Assembly: GCA_963542625.1 (NCBI GenBank)
Contig: CAUTXO010000023.1
Location: forward strand, 1-22,802
Direction of reading: 5' to 3'
Source of the DNA: CAUTXO01 sp963542625
GTDB taxonomy: Bacteria; Campylobacterota; Campylobacteria; Campylobacterales; SZUA-545
DNA length: 22,802 nucleotides
Part shown: piece by piece, positions 1 through 6,951 of the stretch
How the letters are laid out: each line of letters begins with the position of its first letter
Numbering within the stretch: position 1 is the first letter of the stretch
Translations under genes and position numbers: made by a program
The notes under the pieces: generated by a model
What the model was told of the DNA's origin: nothing
Databases searched by the model: none
The model's input: the letters and a program-made list of their open reading frames with translations, nothing else

Positions 1-867
1 GGGTGCAACTTTGATTGCAGCTATTGCATTATCCCCGCCGTGCGTGGGCGCGCGCGCAGCCTAGCCGCGCCTGAAATCCTAGCGCAGATAAGCGCCCTGT
101 GCGAAAGGGGCTTTAGCGAGTTTATCCTAACGGGCACAAACACGGGCAGTTACGGCGTCGATTGCGGCGAAGATCTAGCGGGGCTCATCAAAAAAATCAC
201 CGCTATAGACGGCGTGCGGCGCATTAGGCTAGGCAGCATTGAGCCATCGCAAGTAAGCGGCGCGCTCATAGACGCCCTAGAGCAAAAGGGCGATAGATAC
301 TTGCACGTCGCCATTCAGCACACGCACGAGCAGATCCTAAAGCGTATGCGGCGGCGCAATAAATATGAAAGCGACCTAGCGCTTTTTAAACGGCTAAGAT
401 CTTACGGCTTTGCGCTGGGGACGGATTTCATCGTTGGTTTTCCCGGCGAGAGCGAGGCGGTGTGGCAAGAAGCCTTTGCTAGGTTTGCCGTAATGCCGCT
501 TACGCACGTTCATTCTTTCATTTACTCGCGGCGTGATGAAACTTTGGCGGCGGGCTTTAAAGACGCCGTCAGGGGCGATGACGCCAAAGAAAGGCAGCGC
601 GCGCTCATAGATCTAGTGGCTAGCAAGAATTACGAGTTTAGAAAGGGTTTATCTAGCCTTTGCGTGCTGATTGAAAGCAGCGAGCAAGCAATCGGGGCGG
701 ATCTTAGCGCGGGCACTGGGGATCTTAGCGCGGCGGGCGAGTTCGTGTCGCAGGGCACTTGCGAGTATTTTAATAAGATAGAAATCCACTCAAAGCGCCC
801 CCTGTCAGGCTGGGTGAGCTTAGAGCGCCTAGAACACAGGGCGGACAAAACCCTTGCGTATGTATGA
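1..867 (+). CDS. mtaB: tRNA t6A37 methylthiotransferase MtaB, 5'-truncated by window start
   Basis: Radical-SAM methylthiotransferase that converts t6A to ms2t6A at position 37 of ANN-decoding tRNAs. The reading frame is open from base 1, so the true start lies upstream. The first residues hold the CxxxCxxC 4Fe-4S/SAM motif (GCNFDCSYC, cysteines coded at 4, 16 and 25), followed by family words such as TGTNTGSYG, RRIRLGSIEPSQV and GTDFIVGFPGES. The N-terminal UPF0004 domain is outside the window. The C-terminal part, ending NKIEIHSKRPLSG..VSLE, is TRAM-like. Overall it resembles H. pylori HP0285 (MtaB) as I recall it, more than MiaB or RimO. Oddity: around 698-740 the protein carries GADLSAGTGDLSAAGE, a small duplication of a GGATCTTAGCGCG word that looks like a repeat-derived insert. 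The 3' end overlaps the next gene by 8 bp. Confidence 0.9.
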   Translation, partial: GCNFDCSYCIIPAVRGRARSLAAPEILAQISALCERGFSEFILTGTNTGSYGVDCGEDLAGLIKKITAIDGVRRIRLGSIEPSQVSGALIDALEQKGDRYLHVAIQHTHEQILKRMRRRNKYESDLALFKRLRSYGFALGTDFIVGFPGESEAVWQEAFARFAVMPLTHVHSFIYSRRDETLAAGFKDAVRGDDAKERQRALIDLVASKNYEFRKGLSSLCVLIESSEQAIGADLSAGTGDLSAAGEFVSQGTCEYFNKIEIHSKRPLSGWVSLERLEHRADKTLAYV

Positions 868-2107
868 TTTTGCCGTCATCGGCGCTGGCATTGCAGGGGC
901 GAGCGTGGCGCATTTTTTGGCACAGGCGGGCAAGCGCGTCGCCATTTTGGACGCTAGCCGTTTAAACCCCGCCAAGATCCAAGCAAGCAGCGCGGCGGGG
1001 GCGTTTTTATCGCCGATGTTTGGTAAGGGAGATCTTAAGAGTTTTATCAACGGGGCTTTTGCGGACGCGCTTTTGTTTTACGGAAAGCACTTTGCGCCCT
1101 TGCTTACCGCGCGCGGGCTTTTGCGCCTAGAAAAGCACCTAGACCGCGATTTTTCAGGGCTTGGCGAAACGATGGATTTTCCGTATGAGCGCCGCGGCGA
1201 TGGGTATTTTTTGCCTGTTGGCGCGATGATTGACGCGCGCGGGCTGCTAAAGGGCTTAAGCGCGCTTAGCGATATTTACGACCTAGACGTGCAAGCCTTG
1301 CATTACGATGAGCGCGAAAGGTGCTACACCTTTAGCGGTGCGGTTTTGCGCCAAGCTAGCGGGGGAGATCTAGGCGCGCAAGATCCAAGCGGACGAGCTC
1401 AAGATCCGAGCGGGCAAGATCTAAGTGGACGCGCCAAAGATCTAAGCAGTGGCGGGCGGGCGCAAGATCTTAGCACGTGGGCTCAAGATCTGCGCGCCAA
1501 AGCCGTTGTGCTCGCAACGGGCGCTTATCCGCTTGCTAGCTTGCCAGCCCTAGATCTCCCCGCGTTGCGCGGGGTTTGGGGCGAGCGCTTGGCGGTAGAA
1601 ACGCCCGCGCGCGTGGCGCATAACATCGCAAAAGACGTCAGCGTTTCCGCAACGATGGCGGATGGCTTGGTAGCCATCGGCTCAACGCACGTTAGAAGCA
1701 CCGTAGAGTTTGGCTTAAACAAAGAGCGCGCGATGGCTCTTTTGAAGCGGGCGCGAGCGACGATGAGCGCTTTAGTGGATTTGCGCGGCGCGCGGATTGT
1801 GGATATAAAATGCGGCATTCGCCCTTGCAGCGCGGATTATTACCCAGCGGCGGGCAGGGTTTATGATAGCGCCAAGATCTTAGAGCTTTACCCAGGTATT
1901 CGCCACGGGGCGCGAATTCCAGAGCATTTGTTAAGCTCCTACCCAGCGCTTTACATTCACACCGCGCACGGGGGCAGGGGCTTTGCCAGCGCGATTTACA
2001 CCGCCCGCGCCCTTGCGGATTTTATTTTGCACGCCACGCCCTTGCCAAGCCGCATAAATTCAGCCCGCCTTGTGTATAAAACCTTGCGCCGCGCCGCCAA
2101 GCTTTAG
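860..2107 (+). CDS. FAD-dependent oxidoreductase, MnmC C-terminal-domain type
   Basis: Single-domain FAD oxidoreductase of the DAO fold, 415 aa. The N-terminus MYDFAVIGAGIAGASVAHFL carries the GxGxxG dinucleotide-binding motif, and ASSAAGAFLSPMFGKGD followed by a helix ending FADALLFYGKHF resembles the substrate side of MnmC's FAD domain, which acts in making mnm5(s2)U at wobble U34. The C-terminal segment with HTAHGGRGFASAIYTARALAD is the usual FAD-closing motif. No methyltransferase domain is fused, unlike E. coli MnmC. I start at ATG 860, which puts the Rossmann strand at the N-terminus and gives an 8-bp overlap with mtaB; an in-frame TTG at 854 is possible. Residues about 167-212 are a low-complexity insert of repeated QDLSG/RAQDPS units built from AGATCT/AGATCC words. 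Role in tRNA modification is inferred; a general amino-acid oxidase is the alternative. Confidence 0.75.
   Translation: MYDFAVIGAGIAGASVAHFLAQAGKRVAILDASRLNPAKIQASSAAGAFLSPMFGKGDLKSFINGAFADALLFYGKHFAPLLTARGLLRLEKHLDRDFSGLGETMDFPYERRGDGYFLPVGAMIDARGLLKGLSALSDIYDLDVQALHYDERERCYTFSGAVLRQASGGDLGAQDPSGRAQDPSGQDLSGRAKDLSSGGRAQDLSTWAQDLRAKAVVLATGAYPLASLPALDLPALRGVWGERLAVETPARVAHNIAKDVSVSATMADGLVAIGSTHVRSTVEFGLNKERAMALLKRARATMSALVDLRGARIVDIKCGIRPCSADYYPAAGRVYDSAKILELYPGIRHGARIPEHLLSSYPALYIHTAHGGRGFASAIYTARALADFILHATPLPSRINSARLVYKTLRRAAKL
1364..1500 (+). repeat. In-frame AGATCT/AGATCC repeat inside the FAD oxidoreductase gene
   Basis: Seven AGATCT or AGATCC words begin at 1366, 1381, 1402, 1417, 1438, 1465 and 1486. 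The spacings are 15, 21, 15, 21, 27 and 21 bp, all multiples of three, so the reading frame is kept. They encode a degenerate repeat of the type R-A-Q-D-(L/P)-S-G. The segment is rich in Gly, Ser, Asp, Gln and Arg and looks like a flexible insert between structured parts of the protein. Confidence 0.85.
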
Positions 2108-2115
2108 AAAACTCT

Positions 2116-2149
2116 TGCTACAATCCGCGCTTTAAACTAAACTCAAGGA
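2116..2149 (+). promoter_or_regulatory. Promoter and ribosome binding site of rplY
   Basis: An extended -10 element, TGCTACAAT (2116-2124), lies just after the stop of the upstream gene, with no recognisable -35 box. This fits the sigma-70 promoters of Campylobacterota, which often lack a -35. A start site near 2131 would leave a leader of about 25 nt. AAGGA at 2145-2149 is 6 nt upstream of ATG 2156 and decides that start over the adjacent GTG at 2153. Confidence 0.55.
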
Positions 2150-2155
2150 ACAGTG

Positions 2156-2692
2156 ATGTTAGAAGGTATTATTAGAGAGAGTACGGAGCGCGCTTACACA
2201 AAGACGCTCAAAAAGGATGGTTATCTAATTGCCAATCTTTACGGAAACGGCGCGGGCAACATCAATTGCGCGTTTAAGAAAAACGATTTTATCCGCTACG
2301 TTAAGAATAAGGATAAGTTGGTTTTTGAAGTTAAACTGGATAAGAAAAAATACCCCGTTATCATTCAAGAATACCAAAAAGATCCCGTAACTTCGGACTT
2401 GGTGCATATAGATCTTAGAATTGTTGGCGGCGATAAAAAGCAAAAGTTTATGATCCCTGTTAAGACCGTTGGCACGCCTAAGGGCTTGAAAAATCGCGGC
2501 GTTTTTGTGATGATGCACCGCCGCTTGCCCGTTGTGTGCGCGCCTAAAGATCTTCCTGATTTTTTTGAGCTAGACGTTACGAATTTAGACGTTGATGACA
2601 GCATAATCGTGCGCGATATTACAGCGCCAAAGGGCGTGGCGATTAAACTTGGCGAGAGCGTGGCTGTTGTGGGAGTGATAAAAGCCAAGTAA
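2156..2692 (+). CDS. rplY: 50S ribosomal protein L25 (Ctc/TL5 type)
   Basis: Binds 5S rRNA in the large subunit. 178 aa, so the long form: an N-terminal L25 beta-barrel (residues 1 to about 95) and a C-terminal TL5/Ctc beta domain. Recognisable pieces are MLEGIIRES at the start, KKDGYLIANLYGNG, VIIQEYQKDPVTSDLVHIDLR, VGTPKGLKNRGV and the ending ESVAVVGVIKAK, which agree closely with H. pylori HP1496 as I recall it. ATG 2156 is preferred because of the AAGGA ribosome site 6 nt upstream. The stop codon overlaps the pth start by one base (TAATG), suggesting translational coupling, as in C. jejuni and H. pylori where the two genes are also adjacent. Confidence 0.96.
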   Translation: MLEGIIRESTERAYTKTLKKDGYLIANLYGNGAGNINCAFKKNDFIRYVKNKDKLVFEVKLDKKKYPVIIQEYQKDPVTSDLVHIDLRIVGGDKKQKFMIPVKTVGTPKGLKNRGVFVMMHRRLPVVCAPKDLPDFFELDVTNLDVDDSIIVRDITAPKGVAIKLGESVAVVGVIKAK

Positions 2693-3255
2693 TGATCCTA
2701 GTCGCGGGGCTTGGCAATCCGGGCGCAAAATACGCCCGCACGCGGCATAATGCGGGGTTTATGCTGATTGATAAGCTCGTGGCGGTGACGCACGCAGAGC
2801 CCGTGGTTTCTAAAAAGGCAAAAGGCTTGCTGTATGAAGCGGCGGATTTTGTTTTTTTGAAGCCGCAAACCTTTATGAACGCTAGCGGCGAGAGCGTTAG
2901 CCCCGTTTTTTCTATGTTTAACGTCAGCCGCCTTATTGTGGCGCACGATGACCTAGATCTTAGTGTCGGCGCTTTGCGTTTTAAGCTTGGCGGCGCAAGC
3001 GGCGGGCACAACGGCTTAAAAAGCATCGATTTTCATCTAGGCGCGGATTACACAAGGGTTAGGATAGGCATATCAAGGCCGCAGGATAAGGACGATGTGA
3101 TTTCTTACGTGCTTTCTAGCTTTACAGCAAGCGAGCTTGAGACCCTAGAGCCCGTTTTGGATTGCGCGGCGCAAGCGGTCCTAGGCTTTAAGGATATGGA
3201 CTTGCCGCTTATTCAAAGCCGTTTTACGCTTAAAGCCGCTGGCGGTAAGGCTTAA
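2692..3255 (+). CDS. pth: Peptidyl-tRNA hydrolase
   Basis: Releases peptides from prematurely dissociated peptidyl-tRNA, recycling tRNA. 187 aa, the usual length. The start MILVAGLGNPGAKY and TRHNAGF contain the catalytic histidine (His19). FLKPQTFMNASGESV, AHDDLDLSVGALRFK (catalytic-type Asp86) and GGASGGHNGLKSI are the conserved Pth blocks, and VRIGISRP and the Y-V-L-S-x-F motif near the end also fit. The ATG overlaps the rplY stop. Downstream lies the AGATCT-rich spacer rather than the directly abutting permease gene. Confidence 0.97.
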   Translation: MILVAGLGNPGAKYARTRHNAGFMLIDKLVAVTHAEPVVSKKAKGLLYEAADFVFLKPQTFMNASGESVSPVFSMFNVSRLIVAHDDLDLSVGALRFKLGGASGGHNGLKSIDFHLGADYTRVRIGISRPQDKDDVISYVLSSFTASELETLEPVLDCAAQAVLGFKDMDLPLIQSRFTLKAAGGKA

Positions 3256-3574
3256 GCCACGACTTGCGCGGCTTGCTTTGCTTGGATCTTGGCAGTGCTG
3301 GGGTTGGCTAAGATCTTGGGCTTTAGATCTGAAGTTGCCCGTGCGCTAAGATCTTGCTGTGTTAGATCTTAGACATTTGGCTTTTAGATCTTGCGAGTGC
3401 TTTGATTTTGGGTGCTGTGCTTTTTGTGTTTAGATCTAAGTGCTGGCGCTGGTTTTACTTAGATCTTGCAAGCGCTTGGATCTTTGCGGTGCTTAAGATT
3501 TGGCGGCGGCTAAGATCTTACGGCATTGCCGCAAAGATCAAAACGCAAAACGCGAGCTTGGTTTGGTGGATAGA
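3256..3574. repeat. AGATCT-packed intergenic spacer between pth and the LptF/G permease gene
   Basis: This 319-bp stretch holds eight AGATCT palindromes (starting 3311, 3325, 3349, 3364, 3386, 3432, 3461 and 3513) plus GGATCT variants at 3284 and 3478. Most sit in the larger words TAAGATCTT, TTAGATCT or TAGATCTTG, interspersed with GTGCT-type words. A 63-codon frame (3402-3593) crosses it but has no plausible ribosome site or family resemblance. I see no clear terminator, and no clear promoter for the permease. Confidence 0.85.
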
Positions 3575-4633
3575 ATGCTTTATAAATTTTTGATTGCTAT
3601 ATATTTGAAGTATTTTTTTATCATTTTGATTGCGCTTGAGCTGCTGTTTATCGGCATTGATTATCTGGGGCAATACACGTATTTACCGAACTCCGCCAAC
3701 CTTAAACTGCTCTATATTTTTTACAATACGCTAGGCACTCTCAAAATCACGCTGCCGATTTCTTTGGTTTTTGGCGTCATCGTTTCAAAAATTCACATCA
3801 TAAAGCGCAACGAGCTGGTTTCCATTTACGCGCTTGGGGCGTCAAGATCTAGGGTGCTGCTGCCGTTTTTTAGTGCGTCGCTTGTTGTGGTGGCGGTGTT
3901 TGTGCTAGCGCAGGGCTTTTATTTTTACGATGCCAAGACAAAATCGCAAGACATCATCAACAAAAAATTTGCAAGCACGCAACTAAAAGATCTGTTTTTG
4001 ACTTACAACGACGATTATATCTACATCGCCAGCCTGAACCCGGTGCTAAAACAAGCGGAAAATTTCATTGTTTTTAGGCTTTTGGGCGGGGAGCTGGTGC
4101 AAAAAATGCAGGCGCAGCGCGGGAGCTTTAGCGCCGATGTTTGGAGCCTAGAAAACGTTACGCTCACTGATATTGTTGCCTTTGACACCACCTTGCAAGC
4201 AAGCGCTATAAAAGAAAGCCACCAAGACAAAATCACAGCGCTAGAGGGCTTTAAGCCGTCAATCATAGATAGCGTCTATGAGTGGAAAGAGATCTTGGGC
4301 TTTAGGGATCTTATCAATTCCATTTGGCTTATGCATTCGCAAGGCATTTCGACAGAAAAACTGCGCGGAATCATCTATTCAAACTATCTCGTGCCCTTTT
4401 TTGCGCCACTTTTTACGATTTTTATTTTTTTTGCCGTGCCTATTAGCGTGCGGTTTTTTAATGTGGCGGCGTTTTCAAGCCTTGCGGTTTTTGTGAATTT
4501 GGGCGTTTGGGGCGTGCTTTTTGTGCTCTCTCAGCTTGCTAGCACGTCAAGCCTAAACCCAGAAGTTGCGATTATTTTGCCATTTTTGCTCGTGAGTATC
4601 CTTGCTGGGTATTTATTTAAAAGGCATCTTTAA
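3575..4633 (+). CDS. LptF/LptG-family permease (YjgP/YjgQ), LPS export
   Basis: Inner-membrane permease of the LptB2FG transporter that extracts lipopolysaccharide and passes it to LptC. 352 aa, the family length. The N-terminal part has transmembrane segments (YFFIILIALELLFIGIDYL and then LPISLVFGVIVSKIHI); a periplasmic beta-jellyroll region spans roughly residues 115-245; three hydrophobic segments follow at the C-terminus (FFAPLFTIFIFFAVPI, SLAVFVNLGVWGVLFVLSQ, VAIILPFLLVSILAGYLF). The conserved E-L-V-S-I-Y-A-L-G-A-S block is the coupling-helix region. ATG 3575 gives the expected short N-terminus; the frame opens earlier, at 3500, inside the repeat spacer. Position after rplY-pth matches H. 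pylori HP1498 and C. jejuni Cj0313. Whether it is LptF or LptG is not decided here. Confidence 0.88.
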   Translation: MLYKFLIAIYLKYFFIILIALELLFIGIDYLGQYTYLPNSANLKLLYIFYNTLGTLKITLPISLVFGVIVSKIHIIKRNELVSIYALGASRSRVLLPFFSASLVVVAVFVLAQGFYFYDAKTKSQDIINKKFASTQLKDLFLTYNDDYIYIASLNPVLKQAENFIVFRLLGGELVQKMQAQRGSFSADVWSLENVTLTDIVAFDTTLQASAIKESHQDKITALEGFKPSIIDSVYEWKEILGFRDLINSIWLMHSQGISTEKLRGIIYSNYLVPFFAPLFTIFIFFAVPISVRFFNVAAFSSLAVFVNLGVWGVLFVLSQLASTSSLNPEVAIILPFLLVSILAGYLFKRHL

Positions 4634-4644
4634 ACTTAGATGTT

Positions 4645-4695
4645 TTAAGGTAAAATCCTGCCTTAATTATTTTCATTTTTTTGGGATTTTTTGTG
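4645..4695 (+). promoter_or_regulatory. Upstream region of lysA: possible terminator/promoter and start signals
   Basis: TTAAGG (4645-4650) and CCTTAA (4661-4666) can pair around a 10-nt loop and are followed by a T-rich run to about 4682, which could end the permease transcript. The loop itself contains a -10-like TAAAAT (4651-4656) followed by CC, much like the rplY promoter. The two readings are not exclusive. GGGA at 4683-4686 is 6 nt before GTG 4693 and supports that lysA start. Confidence 0.4.
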
Positions 4696-5904
4696 GATAT
4701 AAAATATCTTGCCACTAAATACAAAACGCCGCTTTACGTTTATGATTTTGACCATTTCACAAATCAATACGAAAAACTAAAAACCGCCTTTAGGGGCAAA
4801 AAATCTCTCATCGCCTATGCGGTTAAGGCAAATTCCAATTTAAGCGTCATCAAGCATTTTGCCACGCTTGGCGCGGGCGCGGATTGCGTATCCATCGGCG
4901 AAGTTAAGCGCGCGCTTAGGGCGGGCGTCAATCCATATAAAATAATTTTTAGCGGCGTTGGCAAAACGCAAGACGAGCTAAAAGAAGCCTTGCAAGCGGG
5001 GCTACTTTTTATAAACGTTGAGAGCGAGGGCGAAATGCTTTTGCTAGAAAGTGTGGCAGCGGGGCTTAATAAGCAAGCGCGGATCTCCTTGCGCGTTAAT
5101 CCGGGCGTCGATGCCAAGACGCACCCGTATATTTCAACGGGGCTTAGCGAGAATAAGTTCGGCGTGGATTTTGACACGGCAAAGCGGCTGTATTTGCGCG
5201 CCAAAGCAAGCGAGCACTTAGATCCTGTGGGAATTCACTTCCATATTGGCAGCCAGCTTTTAGATCTAGCGCCCTTAAAAGAAGCCGCGCTCAAAGCCGC
5301 CGAGCTTGCTAAAGCGCTCAAAGCCGCTGAGATAGACATAAAATTTTTTGACGTAGGCGGTGGGCTTGGCGTGGCTTATGATGGCGAGAGCACAATAGAC
5401 GCGGATCTTTACGCCAAGGCAATGCTAGCGGCGGTTAAGGATCTTGACGCAACCGTCATTTGTGAGCCAGGCAGATACCTAACGGCAAACGGCGGGGAGT
5501 TTATCACGAGCGTTTTATATGAAAAAACGACGCGCACGAAACGCTTTGTCATCGTCGATGGCGCGATGAATGATTTAATCCGCCCATCGCTTTACGGCGC
5601 TTTTCACGGCATAAGATTCTTGCCGCGCGGCGGCGCGGGCGCGACAAAAGCAGACGTCGTAGGCCCTGTTTGCGAAAGCGGGGATTTTTTAGCCAAAGAC
5701 GTGCTTTTGCCACCTTTAAAGGGCGGAGATCTGCTAGCCATTAGATCCGCTGGCGCTTACGGCTTTTCAATGAGTAGCAACTACAACACACGCGCGCGCC
5801 CGGCAGAAGTGGCTTTGCAAGGCGGGGCGGATAGGCTAATTCGCGCCAGAGAAAGCGTGGAAGATCTTTACAAAAACGAAGAAGGGCTGCTAGCTAATGG
5901 ATAA
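4693..5904 (+). CDS. lysA: Diaminopimelate decarboxylase
   Basis: PLP enzyme that decarboxylates meso-diaminopimelate to L-lysine, the last step of the pathway. 403 aa from GTG 4693. Fold-III decarboxylase signatures: TPLYVYDFD at the start; AYAVKANSN with the PLP-binding lysine (Lys45); HFHIGSQL; FDVGGGLGV; CEPGRYLTANGG; VGPVCESGDF with the catalytic cysteine of the partner active site; and AGAYGFSMSSNYN. A longer TTG start at 4681 exists, but GTG 4693 has GGGA 6 nt upstream and gives the normal N-terminus. It is the first gene of a run of fourteen closely packed genes, and its end overlaps pheA by 8 bp. In C. jejuni a HAD-like gene (Cj0315) lies between the two; it is absent here. Confidence 0.96.
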   Translation: MDIKYLATKYKTPLYVYDFDHFTNQYEKLKTAFRGKKSLIAYAVKANSNLSVIKHFATLGAGADCVSIGEVKRALRAGVNPYKIIFSGVGKTQDELKEALQAGLLFINVESEGEMLLLESVAAGLNKQARISLRVNPGVDAKTHPYISTGLSENKFGVDFDTAKRLYLRAKASEHLDPVGIHFHIGSQLLDLAPLKEAALKAAELAKALKAAEIDIKFFDVGGGLGVAYDGESTIDADLYAKAMLAAVKDLDATVICEPGRYLTANGGEFITSVLYEKTTRTKRFVIVDGAMNDLIRPSLYGAFHGIRFLPRGGAGATKADVVGPVCESGDFLAKDVLLPPLKGGDLLAIRSAGAYGFSMSSNYNTRARPAEVALQGGADRLIRARESVEDLYKNEEGLLANG

Positions 5905-6949
5905 ACTCCGCGCGCAAATCGACAAAATAGACGACGAGCTCATCAGGCTTTTATCCAAGCGAATGGCGGTGGTAAAAGAAATCGGCGCTTTTAAGCAAGC
6001 GGCAAACATCGGCGTTTTTAAGCCAGAGAGAGAAAAGGAAATCATCGAGCGCCTATCAAAACAAGCGGGCGAGTTTTTAAGCGCGGGGGCAATTCGGGCT
6101 ATTTTTTGGGAGATCTTTGCAGCCTCAAGAAACCTTGAATACCCGCAAAAGGTGGCGTATCTAGGCCCGCTTGGCAGCCATACGCACCAAGCCGCGCAAG
6201 AGAAGTTCGGCAGCCTTAGTAGTTATCTATCGCTTGGATCTATCGCGGCGGTGTTTAACGCCGTGCAAAAGCGCACCGTTAAGTATGGCGTCGTGCCTAT
6301 TGAAAACAACACAGAAGGCATTGTGGCAGAGACGCTGGATCTCTTGGGGGCGTCAGATCTTTACATCGTGGCAGAAGCAAAGGCGGCTATCCACCATAGC
6401 TTTGTGAGCCTTGAAAACGATCTAAAAAATATTAAAAAGATCTATTCAAAAGACATCGCCTTTGGGCAATGCCGCTTATTTTTAGGCGAGCCATCTTTGG
6501 TGGGGGCAAAGCTAATCCCTGTGGAATCCACGGCAAAGGCGGCAAGCCTTGCAGCGCAAGAAGCAGGCGCGGCGGCGATTTGCTCTGTGGCAGCGTCTAA
6601 GATCTACGGCGTGCCCGTTTTGTATGAAAACATCGAGGACAGCAAATACAATCAAACGCGCTTTGTCATCATCAGCGACTACAAAAACGCGCCAACGGGT
6701 ATGGATAAAACGACTGTTCTTGTGAAAACGCCAAACGAGCCAGGCGGGCTTGCCAAGCTTTTGATGGATTTTTACGACGCGGGCATAAACTTGCTAAAGA
6801 TAGAATCAAGGCCAATACGCGGCAAAAAGGACTTTTTCCAGTGGTTTTACATCGATTACGACGGGCATTTTGAGGACGAAGCGTCAATGCGCGTCATCGA
6901 GAAATACAAGCAAGACGTCAAGTGGCTTGGTAGTTTTGTAAAGGTGTAG
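5897..6949 (+). CDS. pheA: Bifunctional chorismate mutase / prephenate dehydratase (P-protein)
   Basis: Makes phenylpyruvate from chorismate for phenylalanine synthesis. 350 aa with three domains. The chorismate mutase AroQ domain is residues 1 to about 85 (LRAQIDKIDDELIRLLSKR). The prephenate dehydratase is about 90-270 (VAYLGPLGSHTHQAA, YGVVPIENNTEGIV, and the catalytic N-x-T-R-F in SKYNQTRFVIIS). The ACT regulatory domain is about 275-350, with the phenylalanine-binding ESRP motif in LLKIESRPIRGKKDFFQW, so feedback inhibition by phenylalanine is likely. It starts inside the lysA end (8-bp overlap) and is followed by hisC after 2 bp, the same order as C. jejuni Cj0316-Cj0317. Confidence 0.96.
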   Translation: MDKLRAQIDKIDDELIRLLSKRMAVVKEIGAFKQAANIGVFKPEREKEIIERLSKQAGEFLSAGAIRAIFWEIFAASRNLEYPQKVAYLGPLGSHTHQAAQEKFGSLSSYLSLGSIAAVFNAVQKRTVKYGVVPIENNTEGIVAETLDLLGASDLYIVAEAKAAIHHSFVSLENDLKNIKKIYSKDIAFGQCRLFLGEPSLVGAKLIPVESTAKAASLAAQEAGAAAICSVAASKIYGVPVLYENIEDSKYNQTRFVIISDYKNAPTGMDKTTVLVKTPNEPGGLAKLLMDFYDAGINLLKIESRPIRGKKDFFQWFYIDYDGHFEDEASMRVIEKYKQDVKWLGSFVKV

Positions 6950-6951
6950 CA

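Noticed and set aside
1364..1500. CRISPR-like array because of regular short repeats
   Set aside because: The repeats are 6-10 bp at 15-27 bp spacing inside an open reading frame with degenerate units, not 25-40 bp repeats with unique spacers, and there are no cas genes.
2225..2688. Minus-strand frames of about 100 codons opposite rplY
   Set aside because: They lie wholly opposite a clearly recognised gene and show no family features; they are antisense shadows.
3402..3593. 63-codon + strand frame in the pth-permease spacer
   Set aside because: It is made of AGATCT-rich repeat sequence, has no ribosome site or family resemblance, and runs into the permease gene in another frame.
4645..4682. 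Confident rho-independent terminator after the permease gene
   Set aside because: The stem is only 6 bp with four A-T pairs and overlaps a promoter-like TAAAAT; kept only as an ambiguous regulatory region.
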